Source: Paraspadella gotoi | Taxonomy: Eukaryota > Chaetognatha | Direction of reading: 5' to 3' | Length of the DNA: 64,000 nt | Assembly (NCBI GenBank): GCA_051294375.1 | Contig: CM119266.1 | Location: 9,060,538 to 9,124,537, forward strand | Part shown: positions 11,101 to 22,725 of the stretch, piece by piece | Position numbering within the stretch: position 1 is the stretch's first letter | Layout: every line of letters starts with the position of its first letter | Program-made: the position numbers and the translations under genes | The notes under the pieces: model-generated | The model's input: the letters and a program-made list of their open reading frames with translations, nothing else | Database searches by the model: none | What the model was told of the DNA's origin: nothing

Positions 11101-12335
11101 CAGAATAACCGCTAAAGTCAAAGTCTGGAAAACCACTGGTGTTAAACAAAAAGAAAAGGTGGAAAAGGCGAGAAAAAAGTGGATAGATGCCGTTCGTAGT
11201 TCCACCGGAATCTTGATGGATACGCCTTCATCTCGAGGTATGTCCTTATTTTTTTACTTGGTTGCTTTATTATTGGTATTAATATTATTATTTCATTTAG
11301 GTGGTACCACTGACACGGGGAATGCTGCGTGGCGATTCTTCTCTCCTGAGGTGATTCCGGTTTTTCGAGAGTTGCTTACTGCTGAGAATGCCGATAAGGT
11401 TATTTGGATTCACAAAAAATTGTCAGTAATTCTTCGAGTACTCTCTTCAAAAAGAAAAGTTGAAGTAGACTTATTAACCGACATCTGCACAGAATGTTAC
11501 TGTTTTTTGCTTGAAGAATTCCCCTGGGCTAAAATAAGTGAAAGTGTTCATGCGGTTCTTGGTCACTCATTCCAACTCATCCAGCTTAACGACGGTTATG
11601 GACTTGGACAAATGACCGAGCAGGGTGAGAAACATTTAAATACAATGTTTAATGTTTACTTTTATGTGTATTACAGTTTATATACTAGTGAAAAAGGTGC
11701 TAAAGGGGCTGATATAACAACTTTTTTGCCAACAATTGAATGGAACGGGTCCTGTGTTTGTAACCAGAAGGGTGGGGCTTTTCCAGGCCAACTAGGCGGC
11801 TTCGGGCCACTCTCATACTTCCCATCGGGTGAATACATATGGGATTTGATCGCGGTACCAAATGGTTGTAAGCTGATGGCTTTACTCAATAAACGAGCTG
11901 GTCACACAGCCAATACCCGCCTATGTACTAAATTAATTGCTCTATTTTCAAAATCAATTTCTATTACGTAAAAAGTGGTTTCACCTAAAAGGTATTTATT
12001 GATTCAGAATTTTAACTCGAATTATGTTTCCATTAGGTTCAGAAAGTCTGAATAAGTTTGTAAGGCGATTCTCGGAAAGATTCGCCCGTCACGTGGCGCT
12101 TGACATGAACATTGAGGACGTTTTCCATCGTCTCCAGCTTTTTTCGGATCCTTACGTATTATCGCATCAACGCCAGCAATACTGCCGCCGCTGTGAAGTG
12201 TTTGGTGAACATTGGACCGTCTCGTGTCCTTCGAAATTGCTTTCACGACAAAGTGTTAAGAATGATGGGGAGGGAGACGCGGTTGACAGTATCTGGGTTC
12301 TTGAGTCAGAGGTGGAAGCATTTCTCGCTGTATGA
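8129..12335 (+). CDS. RAG1-like / Transib-family recombinase, 5 exons, about 745 aa
   Basis: Predicted DDE-type DNA recombinase/transposase of the Transib-RAG1 superfamily. Proposed exons: 8129-8950, 9139-9574, 10881-11237, 11301-11624, 12037-12335. Phases match at every junction and the total is 2,238 nt including the stop. The first intron would be GC-AG, the others GT-AG. Key residues: D282 in a GFDGSGD motif, D389 in an LADGKAVKE motif, C405 and C408, H622 and H627 five residues apart, and E649 in a GSESLNKFVRRF motif. Mouse RAG1 uses D600, D708 and E962 with zinc ligands C727, C730, H937 and H942. The D-D spacing is 107 here and 108 in mouse; the D-E spacing is 260 here and 254 in mouse. 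A Cys/His cluster lies near the C terminus (residues 696-710). The N-terminal 270 residues are not recognised; no RING is visible. The start at 8129 was chosen for its good context (GCCATGG); an upstream in-frame ATG lies at 8069. Intron 2 (1.3 kb) contains a tandem array and element debris. It may be a transposon copy or a host gene; no terminal repeats were identified. Confidence 0.85.
9667..9905. repeat. 20-bp minisatellite (TTCCAACTTGCATCATTTTT)
   Basis: Six clean tandem copies followed by several degenerate ones, all inside proposed intron 2 of the RAG1-like gene. The unit ends in a T run of varying length. Confidence 0.9.
10262..10545. repeat. Debris of DNA-transposon-like elements inside intron 2
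   Basis: Contains GGACAGACGGACGG and GACCGACGGACCGACAAAGTG, which resemble the GACCGACGGACAGAC...GACCGACAAGTGAC segment of the dispersed element at 63.7 kb. A foldback surrounds 10,355-10,420: the segment AAAACGAAAATTTTGTTTC and its reverse complement GAAACAAAATTTTCG flank an A-rich centre. Confidence 0.5.
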
Positions 12336-12445
12336 ATTGATTTTCGGTAAATACATATTCGAGTATAAAATAATATTTATTAGTTAGTAATTTTTAAAAT
12401 TATTTTAAAAAGATAATATTTTTGAAACTAAAAAAAAATTGGCTA

Positions 12446-13899
12446 AATTTTACTTTCGCCACCCCGAGTTTTGAAAAATCACTTAAAAATATTTAAAAAA
12501 TAACGTAAAAAAATATTACCTAATTACCCTAACCCTAAACCCTCCTAACCCTATCTACCCCTAAACCACCCTTTAAGCTAAACCCCCGCTAAATACGCAC
12601 ATCGTACATTTGCTTAAACAACAAAGGATGAAATACAGGAAACGGAAGTCTAATATGACCAAAGTGACCCGAACAATCTATTTTTCCAATTTGGCAGTTA
12701 GCGACTCGTCCGGACCCAACGCTGTCGATTAAAGTCCGTCTGGCGTGGGATGACCCAAAGAAGTGAAAGACTCGGGGTTCTGGATTTCAGTGACGCTCAT
12801 GGCTGTCAACTCCGCAGGCAAATGAATCCGAAAACTCGTCTCGTCGTTTATGCAATCGGATCAGTCCAACAGAAGTAAAAACTAAAAAAGCTGAAACGTA
12901 CAGTCAAAAAAGTTTTGGCTTGATAATTTATCGAAGTATTAAAAATGTTATCAAAACAATTTCTTTGCCATTTGAAAAATCTTATTTTTGTTATTGCTGT
13001 ATCAGTTCCCATTGCACCTTTCATTAAAGTGGTTGTTTGAACTTGGCTCTTCAAGATAGAAATCTGAGGATGCCTTTCTGAAGTGCCTTTTTTGACGATT
13101 TGTTTTCTAACCATTAGCGGTCGGCGAAAGTAAGGGTCAAAATATTTATACAAGTTCATATTTTTGAAAATAAATAAATTAATCTGTTAAATATAGGTAG
13201 ATAAAAGGTGTTCTCATTAGCAATGTTTAAAACCAAAGGTTCTCCATTTGTTATTTAGTCTTTAAAACTCTTTATGGTCAGCGTTATAATTTTAAAACGA
13301 TAAATATTTGTCTTGGTATTTCACTCCATGGTTTTAACAACTCACACTCGCAAAATTATGTTTAAGAATAAGGATAAAAATATTGGGATTGTTTTATTTG
13401 TTTTGAAAATATTTTCACCTGAGCCTTTCAAAATATTGGAATTTTTGTGAATATAAAAATTTTAAAATATTCATCTAATTGATGATAACCTGCATAGTAT
13501 CTTATGGATTTGTAGTATAAAATGTTGTCATAGTAATTTAGTTGATGACCGGTGATTTGTCAATCATATAACCTTGGTTTTCTCTCCAGCTTTAAATCTC
13601 GGTTAGCAAAATAATACAATGCATAAATATTCTTTTTTTTTTAATTTCAGTTAAATTTTTTCGTACATTCTTGGTTCATTGCTAAATAAAAAGCTCCATG
13701 TTCGAATATTTGTTTTTGATTAGGGATTGTTACGGTTAAGGGTGGTTGGGTTTAAGCGGGTGTTAGGGGTTGTTAATGGGACTCTACGAGGTGAAAAAAA
13801 ATTACTCATCCTGTTCTTTTTCCTTTTTTTTATACGTCGCTCATAAGAAGCGAAAAACAACTGACTTGAAAATCCCAGTTGGTGAATGTAAAATTTAAA
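12446..13899. mobile_element. Non-autonomous TIR element with CCCTAA-like inner arms
   Basis: The left end reads AAATTTTACTTTCGCCACCC. The reverse complement of the right end reads AAATTTTACATTCACCAACT. Inside each end, after about 80-100 bp of AT-rich DNA, lies a degenerate CCCTAA-type block facing inward (12,525-12,575 left; 13,730-13,775 right). The symmetry supports one element of about 1.45 kb. It encloses a broken RNA polymerase I gene piece (12,590-12,860) and about 0.9 kb of unrecognised AT-rich sequence. No transposase is inside. Related ends occur at 51,976-52,162 and 56,180-56,380. Confidence 0.6.
12590..12860 (-). pseudogene. Fragment of RNA polymerase I largest subunit (POLR1A-like)
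   Basis: On the minus strand one frame encodes PAELTAMSVTEIQNPESF followed by TSLGHPTPDGL. It then meets TAA where family members have a Tyr codon, and resumes as ALGPDESLTAKLEK. A second frame continues with DCSGHFGHIRLPFPVFHPLL and FKQMYDVR. This order matches the N-terminal start of the A190/RPA1 subunit (clamp core, with the CSGH motif). The in-frame stop plus a frame change within 80 bases show the copy is dead. It lies within the TIR element described separately. Both ends of the fragment are abrupt, and no other polymerase exons are nearby. Confidence 0.75.
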
Positions 13900-15965
13900 A
13901 GGCCCCTATTCCCAGTTTATCAAGTACGAGTAACTGAACCATAGGAATGTTATTGCAATAACCAAGGTGTAGGACCAGGGACAATTAGGTCTTAGATGAC
14001 GACTTAGTTCCGTTCATTATTGCATTGTTTAAATTGGTTTGGCGGTATATTCACACCCCCTCACGTCCCATTGGATCAGGCGCAGTGTTCTGTCCACAGT
14101 CCTAACGACTTCCCTCTGCGTTGGAAAAGCGAGACCGTCCTAAGGTAACCGCGCCAGTGGGAGGAGGCGTCTCTGAGGGTCTAAGCCCCCAAAGCTAAGA
14201 GTAAGATGCCCCATCCCAATGGGCATCACAGCCAACCCGTCTTTTTTTCATGGGTCAGTTGATATAATTTTTTTACTAGCATCGCAGATAGAATCGGAAC
14301 TAGATTACTATTTTTTTTTTCTGGCAACACAAATTGACACAAAGATCCCTCTTACCGAACTACGGTAAAGCAACATCAGTCATCGTAGTCTACTCTTTTT
14401 AGTTGCGCCGCGAGTACTCGCGGAGCAACTGAGTCACTTTTCTGTCAGTCTGTCCCACAAAAATTGTTAGAATTGCTAATAGATAGTTGCTCATTTGTTA
14501 AGACAGAAAAAACCTCAATTCTAATGGACTACTAGCGCTACCTTCAGGAAATACTTAACTATACAGAAAAAAACTAAATTCCAATGCAGTGCAGGTGATA
14601 AATACACGGGTTAAGAAAGTTATTTTAGTTAATACTTGGAAGACTGGTAAGTCATTAATGACATTATTAAATGGTTTTGTAGATGTGTTTCACATGACTA
14701 CGCGAATCTACGGTCACGTGATCACAAAGTAAATGCGGCATATTTCGTATAATGTCTGGTTGTTTGAAATGAAACTTTGCACACTAGTGAGAAACCATAA
14801 GACGTTTGTTATACATAATTGTCATAGTCATGTGATCACAGGGAAATACACGTGAAAAGAAAGTCACTGTGGCACAACATATTGGATGGAACGATCTTGC
14901 TATATTGTTTAAAAAACATTTATTCGGATGAAAAGCAGAGAAAGAAAAATATCTTTGTCATCGACTTCGAATTCGAAAGTAATTAATAATTTTTAACCTC
15001 GTTATTTTACTTAATATTTATCCTTTTTCTTCTTCTTCCCCGCTCGCTGTCTTTTTGATTTATGTCATTATTTGTAAATATATATCTCCTTTTTCTTCAA
15101 CTCTCATTTCGTTGTACATTCGCTCTTTTTTTCTCACTCTCTCCTCTCTTTTAAGTGACTTAAGGCAATGATTTAGAAAAATAACAATTCACCGTTCTTT
15201 CTTTATGTATTTTTACGATTCAATAACCTGATTGAAAATCCTTATATCTCGGTATAAAAAAAAAATCGCTAAAAACCGCCAAGTACCTATGATCTACGGA
15301 CATGTTCCCAGTGAATAAAAGTACTGAATATTCCCGGTCAGTTTAAACCTGTTTAAACGAGTAATTGATAGAATGGAAAAGTTTTCTACTTTTGCTAGTT
15401 AATTTATATAGAAAATAAAAATAATTCCTGCGAGAGAGCTCTTCATTGGAAAAATTCATAACTACTCGAAAAATAATAATTGCTTAATTTCGTATTAATA
15501 CAAGATTAATGAGACATAATACTAATAATTAAATAAAATTTTAACTCTCCATTTGAGTAAACTGAATTAAACGAGCACTTTGAAATCAAAAAACAACTTT
15601 TTATGAATTTGGAAAGAAAATTTTAGTGGGGTAGTGGCAAGAAAATCCCTAGTGCCATCACCAAACCTTTGTCAAAGTCATCGTTTCTGGAGTAGGTTAT
15701 AGTACAGTAGAAGGGCTTTCCATCGCCATATCATGATAAGAAATTATCACAAGTGTAAAGGAACTATATTATGATAAAAAATATTTTTTCTAGATTAGGA
15801 TATGTCATAGATAGGTTAGCTGATAGGAAAGATAGGTTGGGAAATCTTACTACTATTATTCGGATATAACTCGGGGAGACTATCTATTTCATATATATTC
15901 TGCAAAATTCGACTTTTAAGAAAGTCACTTTCAAACTTAAAACAGGGTCTTGAACCAGAGTGCGT
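13900..15965. other. Non-coding stretch with repeat pieces
   Basis: No gene supported. It holds a moderately GC-rich block at 14,040-14,240 that I could not assign (neither a tRNA nor an rRNA by eye), and a palindromic element core at 14,401-14,430. The rest is AT-rich. Confidence 0.5.
14397..14460 (-). repeat. GAGTACTC palindromic element end
   Basis: Core AGTTGCGCCGCGAGTACTCG continuing CGGAGCAACT is a near-perfect 30-bp palindrome. It is flanked by GAGTCAC and then CTGTCAGTCTGTCC. The same core occurs at 41,593-41,622 and 63,745-63,774 in the opposite orientation. Confidence 0.75.
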
Positions 15966-16590
15966 GACTCCTCGAAAAAAAAAAGGAGCGTCAAAACTGA
16001 ACAATCAGCAATGATTGAATGATGACAAAAAAACAGGTTCATTAATGGAAAGGACGATGAATGTTCATCATGACGGACGACCTGACGATCAACAAAAAAG
16101 ATAAGTGGAAAATTAGTTAGTGACGATGGGCGGCGGCGGCGGCGCGGCGTGTGGCGTTTACATTGCCGAGAGAGACTTGTTTCAGAGAGATCACGTGGAA
16201 CGGATTATTCAATTTCCCGTTTTCGTCTCTTTATTTCTTTGTTCTCTTCCTCCGTCTGCTCTTCATCTTCCTCCTCCTCCTTTTTTTTCCTCCACACACC
16301 ACTTCTGGTCAAGCGACGTTTGTGACGCACGCCGCCGCTGCCGCCGCCGCTGCCGACGCCGCAGCTAGCCATCGTATTTTTTTTTCATATTCCCTTCGAT
16401 TACTCCATTGTCGTCGATTCCACGCGACGCAGCGCCGCATCGCCGCCGACGCAGCGCAGCATCTCCGACGCGCAGAGCCGCATCTCTCCCGCGCAAGGTC
16501 CAATTTCGCCGACGCCCACGCCAAATGTCCAAATGCAGCCCCGACGTCCAAGACCCTGAATCTGAAAAAAAGATTCCATTTACGATTTCC
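15966..16590. repeat. Duplicated segment, copy B
   Basis: Second copy of the 4,893-5,511 block in the same orientation, about 11 kb away. Frame-level comparison is impossible because the copies differ by many one-base indels. Long open frames in either copy are Ala/Arg-rich products of GCCGC tracts and are not conserved between copies, so I do not call a protein. Confidence 0.85.
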
Positions 16591-16849
16591 GTGAATATAC
16601 CTCGTAGCTTAGTGTATAAAAAAAAAATGAAATATATTTTGACCACCATTGATTTTTGTTAACAAGAAATTATAGAAACAGTTCGTATTATACTGGCGAG
16701 CATACAAAAAAGATGATTGCATAATTTCAGAATTTCATAAATTTGACAATGGAACCTTAGCAAAAATCACGGATCTTAGGTATATGCTATATATATTTAC
16801 TGTTGAAAAGTAGAGACTAATGTTTTGAGCTCTGAAATACAACTCCTCA

Positions 16850-17035
16850 ACCCTGAAATAAAACCCTAACCAATCTAGAAAATCTCCTGAAACCCCTTGA
16901 AACCCCCTGAAACCCCCTGAAACCTCGAAACGCCCTAAAACCCTAAGGGTCGAAACGAAAATTTTGATGTCGGTTGGAAATTCGGACTTAATTGAGGGCT
17001 TCCCCACCGACATCTTCGTGGGCGGTTAAGGGGAT
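16850..17035. repeat. Short CTGAAACCCC-type tandem repeat and flank
   Basis: Three to four units of CTTGAAACCCC/CTGAAACCCC at 16,890-16,930, then CCCTAAAACCCTAAGG. It recalls the CCCTAA-like arms of the TIR family but has no matching ends. Confidence 0.4.
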
Positions 17036-19467
17036 GCTGGGTTGGAGTGTGGATTAGGGAAGTTGTGGAAAAAGAAGGGGTTTGTGTGGTGTGGAGAAAG
17101 GGATTGTTGAAGGGGGAGGGGATTGTGTAAAAGGAAAAAGGGTTAGGATGTGGATAGGGATTTGATAGAAGAAAGGTGGGTAGAGGATTAGGGGAAAGTG
17201 GAAAGGGGTTTTAGTAAGTTCAAAGGAGGAAAAAAAAGCTGAGGAGAGAAAAAATTAAATGAAAGAAAAGAATGGGAGCGAAAATAAACAATTTTCTGCG
17301 TCGTCGTCGTCGTGTCGTCGTCGGGTTGGTTTTTTTGAACTCAATGCGCCCCCGCTTTGTTCTCGGCTATTAAGAAAAAAGATACATATTATGATTCATG
17401 ATATCCTTGTCCCATTTCATTTCGTAATCGGTCCACTCTAAATTTCCTTTAAAAATTTTTCCCATTATAAATCGAAATTTTGGTAAAAAAAATACTGCTT
17501 TTGTATACTCAATATGAGCTTAATAACTAATCTACTACTAAATTTATTTGTGGCATCGGAATATCTCTTCCTTACAAATTTAATCTAGTAAATTTTTAAA
17601 TGTTTTTTATATTCTTTTTCGTATTAATTTATTAATTTCTGTCTTGTATTTCGATCCTTCCGCCAGTAAAGATCATCATCCTTATATCTTTGATGCGATC
17701 TCATCCGCGACCAACTTCGCCTTTGTTGATAGATTCATCTCCCTTGCACCTTACACCGGCGCCTCGTTGCCCTCCTCCTTATATCCTCCTCCATTTTTCC
17801 ATCGGAGCAAAATCGCCGCGAGATGGCGATTTGATGGGGAAACCGATGGCGAGGGCCTGGCGGACACGCCCACTCGCTCCGTCGCGGATCCCTGGGTTGG
17901 GGGGGGATGGGAGGGGGCGTGGGGCGTTGGTCGAAGTGTGAAAAGCATAAGATGGAGAAGATGGCGGAAGCTGTCTCTCCTTTTGAACGTGGCCAAGGGG
18001 CTGGGAATTAGGAGAGTGGAAAGAAAGAGGAAGAAAGAAGACAGACAGAAAAAAGAAAACTAAGAGAGAAAAAAAAACACAAAACAATAAAAAAAAAGAA
18101 AAAACAACAAAAAACAAAACAAAAACTCCGGAAGTAATAATCTAATCTCGTCTCAATTAGATCGCGGGTTTTTTTCCTCTTCCTCTTTCCTCCTCCGCCT
18201 CATATCACATGTTGAGAGGCGACATTGAGAGCCGACGTTCAAATCTCTGCCTCGAATACAAACCACGCTCGAAGTCTCCGATTCCTTTTTTTTTTCTCTT
18301 TTCTTTCCTTTTTTCCCCTTTTTTTTTCTTCTCTTTTCGCCATTTCGGGGCTTTCTAATAGCCGTTTTCAAATATTTTTTCCTTTTTTTAAACTTTTGGT
18401 TTAACATCTTATTTCTCTATTCTTCTCTTCTCTTCTTTTCTCACTTCTCTTCTTCTCTCTTCTTTCTCTTTCATTTTATTTTCTTCTCCTTTATACTCTT
18501 TCCCTTTTTTCTCTTTTCTCTCAACTTTCTTCCCCTTCATTTTAATTGAGTTACCTTTTTGGATAGAACCGGAACTAGGCCTCCACTTTAACTTGGCCCC
18601 TCTTCGCTTACATGGCAACAACTTTCTACTTGCTCAATTGATCTCTCATCACTAACCAACTATTCATTCTCGCCAATTGTCAATGTCCGCTTATTAGTTA
18701 ATCGCACAGGGCACAACACCACTTTTCTTTAGTCCTTCATATGCGTGCTTCCTGCATTCACCTTGTCCTCTCTTATCAGCAACGCCACTCACACTACGCC
18801 ATTCATAACGCGCGGTCACCACTCGAAAACTCAAGTCGCGTCTCGAGAGTCACTTTATTCATTTCAAGGCGCCAGTCTAAACGCGAAGAGATCACGCCAC
18901 TGACCTCGGCCACTGACCTCGCCAGGGTGACCATTGGTCATGTACATGTCAGTGGCCAGTAATTTCCGAATCTGGCTTCGAAAAAAATCACCCAAAAAAC
19001 TCGAGGAGAAATTCTTTTTAAAAAATGAATATTGAATTAATTCATGAAAGCGTGCATGAATATTGAGTATGTGTACGAAAAATAAATGCTTCTGTGACAT
19101 AATATTTTTCTATTATTTATTATTTAATTTAAATTATTATATTCGTGGAAAAGCGTATATTTGTTACGAATAAGCTTCTTGACATAATATTTCTTTATTT
19201 AATTTGTCAAAAATATAAAATGCTAAAAAGGAAACTTTTCACAACTTCAATTTAATTATTTTCCCTTCACTTTTGGCAAAACCACCGAAAAGTAATAAAG
19301 GCGAAAAAAAGTATCGGAAAAAAGACCAACCAAAAGGAAATTGGGGGATGTAAACGAAAAAGCGAGAGAATTTGGGGATGTAACTGAAAAAATCAAGGAA
19401 GAAAAGAAAGAGAAATAGAGGAAGGAAATGAGAAGAGAGAGAGAGAGAGAGAGAGGAGAGAAGAGAG

Positions 19468-19528
<61 letters not shown>

Positions 19529-21680
19529 AGAGAGAAGTCATACAGTCAAAAAGAGAAATTGAAATCTCTTGTACAAAGAAGAATAAAAGAGAGGCGGCTG
19601 AAGCGGCTGTCCGATGGGGCGAAAGAAGGAAAAATACAAAAAGAAAAAAAAGAAAGAAAGAAAAAGAGAGAGAAAATGGTTAAGAGAGTAGAAGGAAATG
19701 ATGTAACAGTTGTGGGAGTAAAAATAATGAATGGAAATATTGTAAAGAAGGGAAAATGTGAAATTTAAATTCCGAAAAGAATTGTTAGGGCTCGTTAAGG
19801 TTAGGATGGAATCCAATATAAACAACAAACCAAAGGTAATATACAACGAGAAATCCAAGAAAGGGAGATAGAGAAAAATTAGTTGCTTATAAAAAGTAAA
19901 GAGAGAGTGAGATAACAAAAAACAGAAAAACAATAAGAAAAAACAAAAGAACAAAGGTAGAGAGAAAGAAAAGCAGGATGTTTAACGAAGACGAATAAAA
20001 AAAAATGAAAAGAAAAAGGAAAAGGAGTAAGGCCGCTAAGAAGGAACTCGAAGAGGGGGGCGGCTGGGGGGGGAGGCAGCTTCCTTATAGGCCGAACGAA
20101 GAGAAATCGAATCTCCCGGGTTCTTTTCTTTTTTTTTTCCCTTTTTTTTTTTTTTTTTTTTCTTTTTTCTTTCTTTCTTTTTTCCCCATTTTTTCCTCTT
20201 CTCCGCCGGGCGACGTAATGAAGATTGAAGCGGCATTTAGCCAGTTTCTATGGCGAATCGTAGATGTCGCTTTCGTTCCTAACTCTCCCCCCCGCACCTC
20301 TTTCTTTTCGTCCGCCCCCCTCTCCGCTCGAAATTCAATTATCGGAAATTAATCACAGACGGGAGGAAATATATAAGGGGCCGCGTTTTTAGTATTTAAA
20401 GCGATAATAATATTTGCAAACGTTAGAACGTTATTGAACCTCGTTAAAGTCTTTTGTTTATTATAACTTCTGAGCGGAGTAATAACTATTATATAACGAA
20501 TATTTGCGATATATAACCTAATATAAAAATTAAATTAATGGATCAAGAAGGAATTAGGAAGCAAAAAAAAAAGGTCAATTCCGAACTCGAGAATCTGGAA
20601 ATCAAGGTCGACGTCAGCCCTAATACGAACACCGGATGTTCAAGGTCGACGTCAGCCCTAATACCGACCCCGGATGTGCAGCTCGAGTTTTCGGGGAGTT
20701 TCGTCCGTTTTTTCCTGCCTGTTTTGTCTCTGTTTTGTATGTTTTCGTTTTATTTATGCTTCCTTATTGTTTTTTTTTCTTTTTTATTATCTCTTTAACG
20801 CATGCATAATTCGGCATGAATATTGCATATGCTGAAGTATGATTCGACATTAGTTATAATTTCGTTATCCTTAATTGTTAAAGAGACATCTCATGCCACA
20901 GTATTTTGTAATAACAAATTCGTCGTGGATTTACAAGTGCATTTCATTAATATTTTTTTTGCTAAATATTTATACAATATACATAAATACTCTGGACTGT
21001 CTTTGAAAAAAAATGATTCGAATTCTTAGGCAGTGATTTTTTGCTTGGTATTTTCAAATAATTGAAATTGGAACTTAAAATTAACTATTTATTCTTTTTT
21101 CCCCACTGATAATATGAAACCACTCTTTATTTAAAAAAACGGTTGTGGCAATAAGTTTATCTTTCCTTATAAAACATAAAACTCCTCAACTGTGGTTAAT
21201 TTTCTATTGCTTTCCAAAATACGGTAAAGAACATTATTTTTTTTCACGTCAATCATTCCAATTATGGTATGCAAGCCTTAATTAGAAAGAAACTAAAAAC
21301 GATTTTTCATGGGTAAGAACAACTTTTAAAGATAAAATTTTGTTCTAAAAGAACTGTTTGCGTTTTTTTAAATATACTACTTACTTTGGGCAAAAAATCG
21401 GCACCAACTATGTTTATGGAAACTTTTTTCTTGTTTTTCATTTCTTTTCTAATTTCTTTCTTTTCCGAAACTTTTTGGCTCTGACTCTCTTCTTTTCCTT
21501 TTCTTCTCCTGTGTTAAGTATTTTGATGCCTTCATCGCCCCCATAATAAGCGTTTAAATTTTATTTTATTTTCGACATAGTAAACTTCTGTCGGCTTTCA
21601 AGCTGTCCTCACCTCTTCAATACTATCCATTACTCAATTGCTTGGTTGGACGACGCTTCTCTCTCTCTCATCTCTCTCCT

Positions 21681-21719
<39 letters not shown>

Positions 21720-22700
21720 TCATCATATGTTTTGACCAAAAAATTTCTTCTAATAAAATTCACACTGTGCTGAAAGAAGGAACTCGAATAAAGAATCGAA
21801 ACATGGTCCGTTTCCAAAAATAAAAGGTTCGTTGTTTTGTAAACCAAAAAATTAAAACTTTTTCTCTCTTAATTTTATTTCGCGAAAAACTTGTCCGGTA
21901 GCGTATTAGATTTTATTCAAAGTTGTTTGCCAAGCCAGATAAAAAATCGGACAGTTTTTGGCGGAAATATTTTTCCCGCAAAAAGCTTGTCGATTGAGTA
22001 GAAATAATTTGGCTTGACGCTTCCCTTTCAATAAAAAGAAGGCGGTTTTTTTTAATATTGTCAACCTTAGTATGTTTATCATCTTGTTAAAACTATAAAA
22101 TGGAGTAAAACCGTGTTTTAGTTTCAAATAAAAAACGCACCTCCCACAAATCCTCACAAATTAAAAAGTTGACCTTAAAAAATTTTTTTTGCAGCAAAAA
22201 AGTATTAAATATTTTGCTTCTACTATTTTTAGGTACCAAGAAAGCATCCGTTCATTAGGGGAAATATTTTATTTAGAATTGTGAACATTTTAAAGTATTT
22301 TTTGTTTAACAAATTGATAAATAAAATGTAAAAAAATGTGGTTTTTTTGAACCAGTTTCAATTTGAAAAAATTAATTCATAGTTAAACTAATAAATAACC
22401 AACTGAAAATGAAACCAACTCAGAGTAAAAGAAGATAAGAAGGTACCCGAAGCCCGGAGTAAAAAAATTTTTCTTTCAATGATCTTTGGGCATTGCAAAT
22501 TCCTCAAAGACAAAGTGAAAATGGACAAAAATGGACATAATTTTTTTTATTAAATAGTAAGCAAAAATGAATATTTATTTCTTGATTAGAAAAATGCAGC
22601 AAATGATTTCAATTAAATCGCGTAATCGAGCTCACTTTGTCTTAGGATTCAAAATTAATTCAATTTTGAAAGATAATATTCCTTAGCAATATTGCAAAAA
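17036..22700. other. Gene-poor, microsatellite-rich stretch
   Basis: G-rich tracts (17.04-17.25 kb), C/T or G/A simple sequence (18.15-18.55, 19.4-19.7 and 20.1-20.2 kb), a (GA)n array at 19,436-19,535 and a (TC)n array at 21,658-21,715. A 28-bp direct repeat (AAGGTCGACGTCAGCCCTAA followed by TAC) occurs twice at 20,604-20,665. Frames here are compositionally biased and show no recognisable domain. I see no gene. Confidence 0.55.
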
Positions 22701-22725
22701 NNNNNNNNNNNNNNNNNNNNNNNNN
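22701..22725. other. Assembly gap (25 N)
   Basis: Short run of N between AT-rich sequence and a C/T-rich, GC-richer block. Confidence 0.99.

Noticed and set aside
11671-11971. Open continuation of exon 4 of the RAG1-like gene to a stop at 11,971
   Set aside because: Splicing at 11,624/12,037 instead restores the family motif with the catalytic Glu, so this is intron read-through.
12848-13159. 103-aa minus-strand frame near the RAG1-like gene, considered as a RAG2-like candidate
   Set aside because: No Kelch-like GG/Tyr-Trp repeats or PHD cysteines; it starts in AT-rich DNA inside the TIR element.
14040-14230. GC-richer block with CCTAAGGTAACCGCGCC, considered as rRNA or snRNA
   Set aside because: Only short resemblance to a conserved rRNA stretch; no surrounding rRNA sequence or snRNA motifs.
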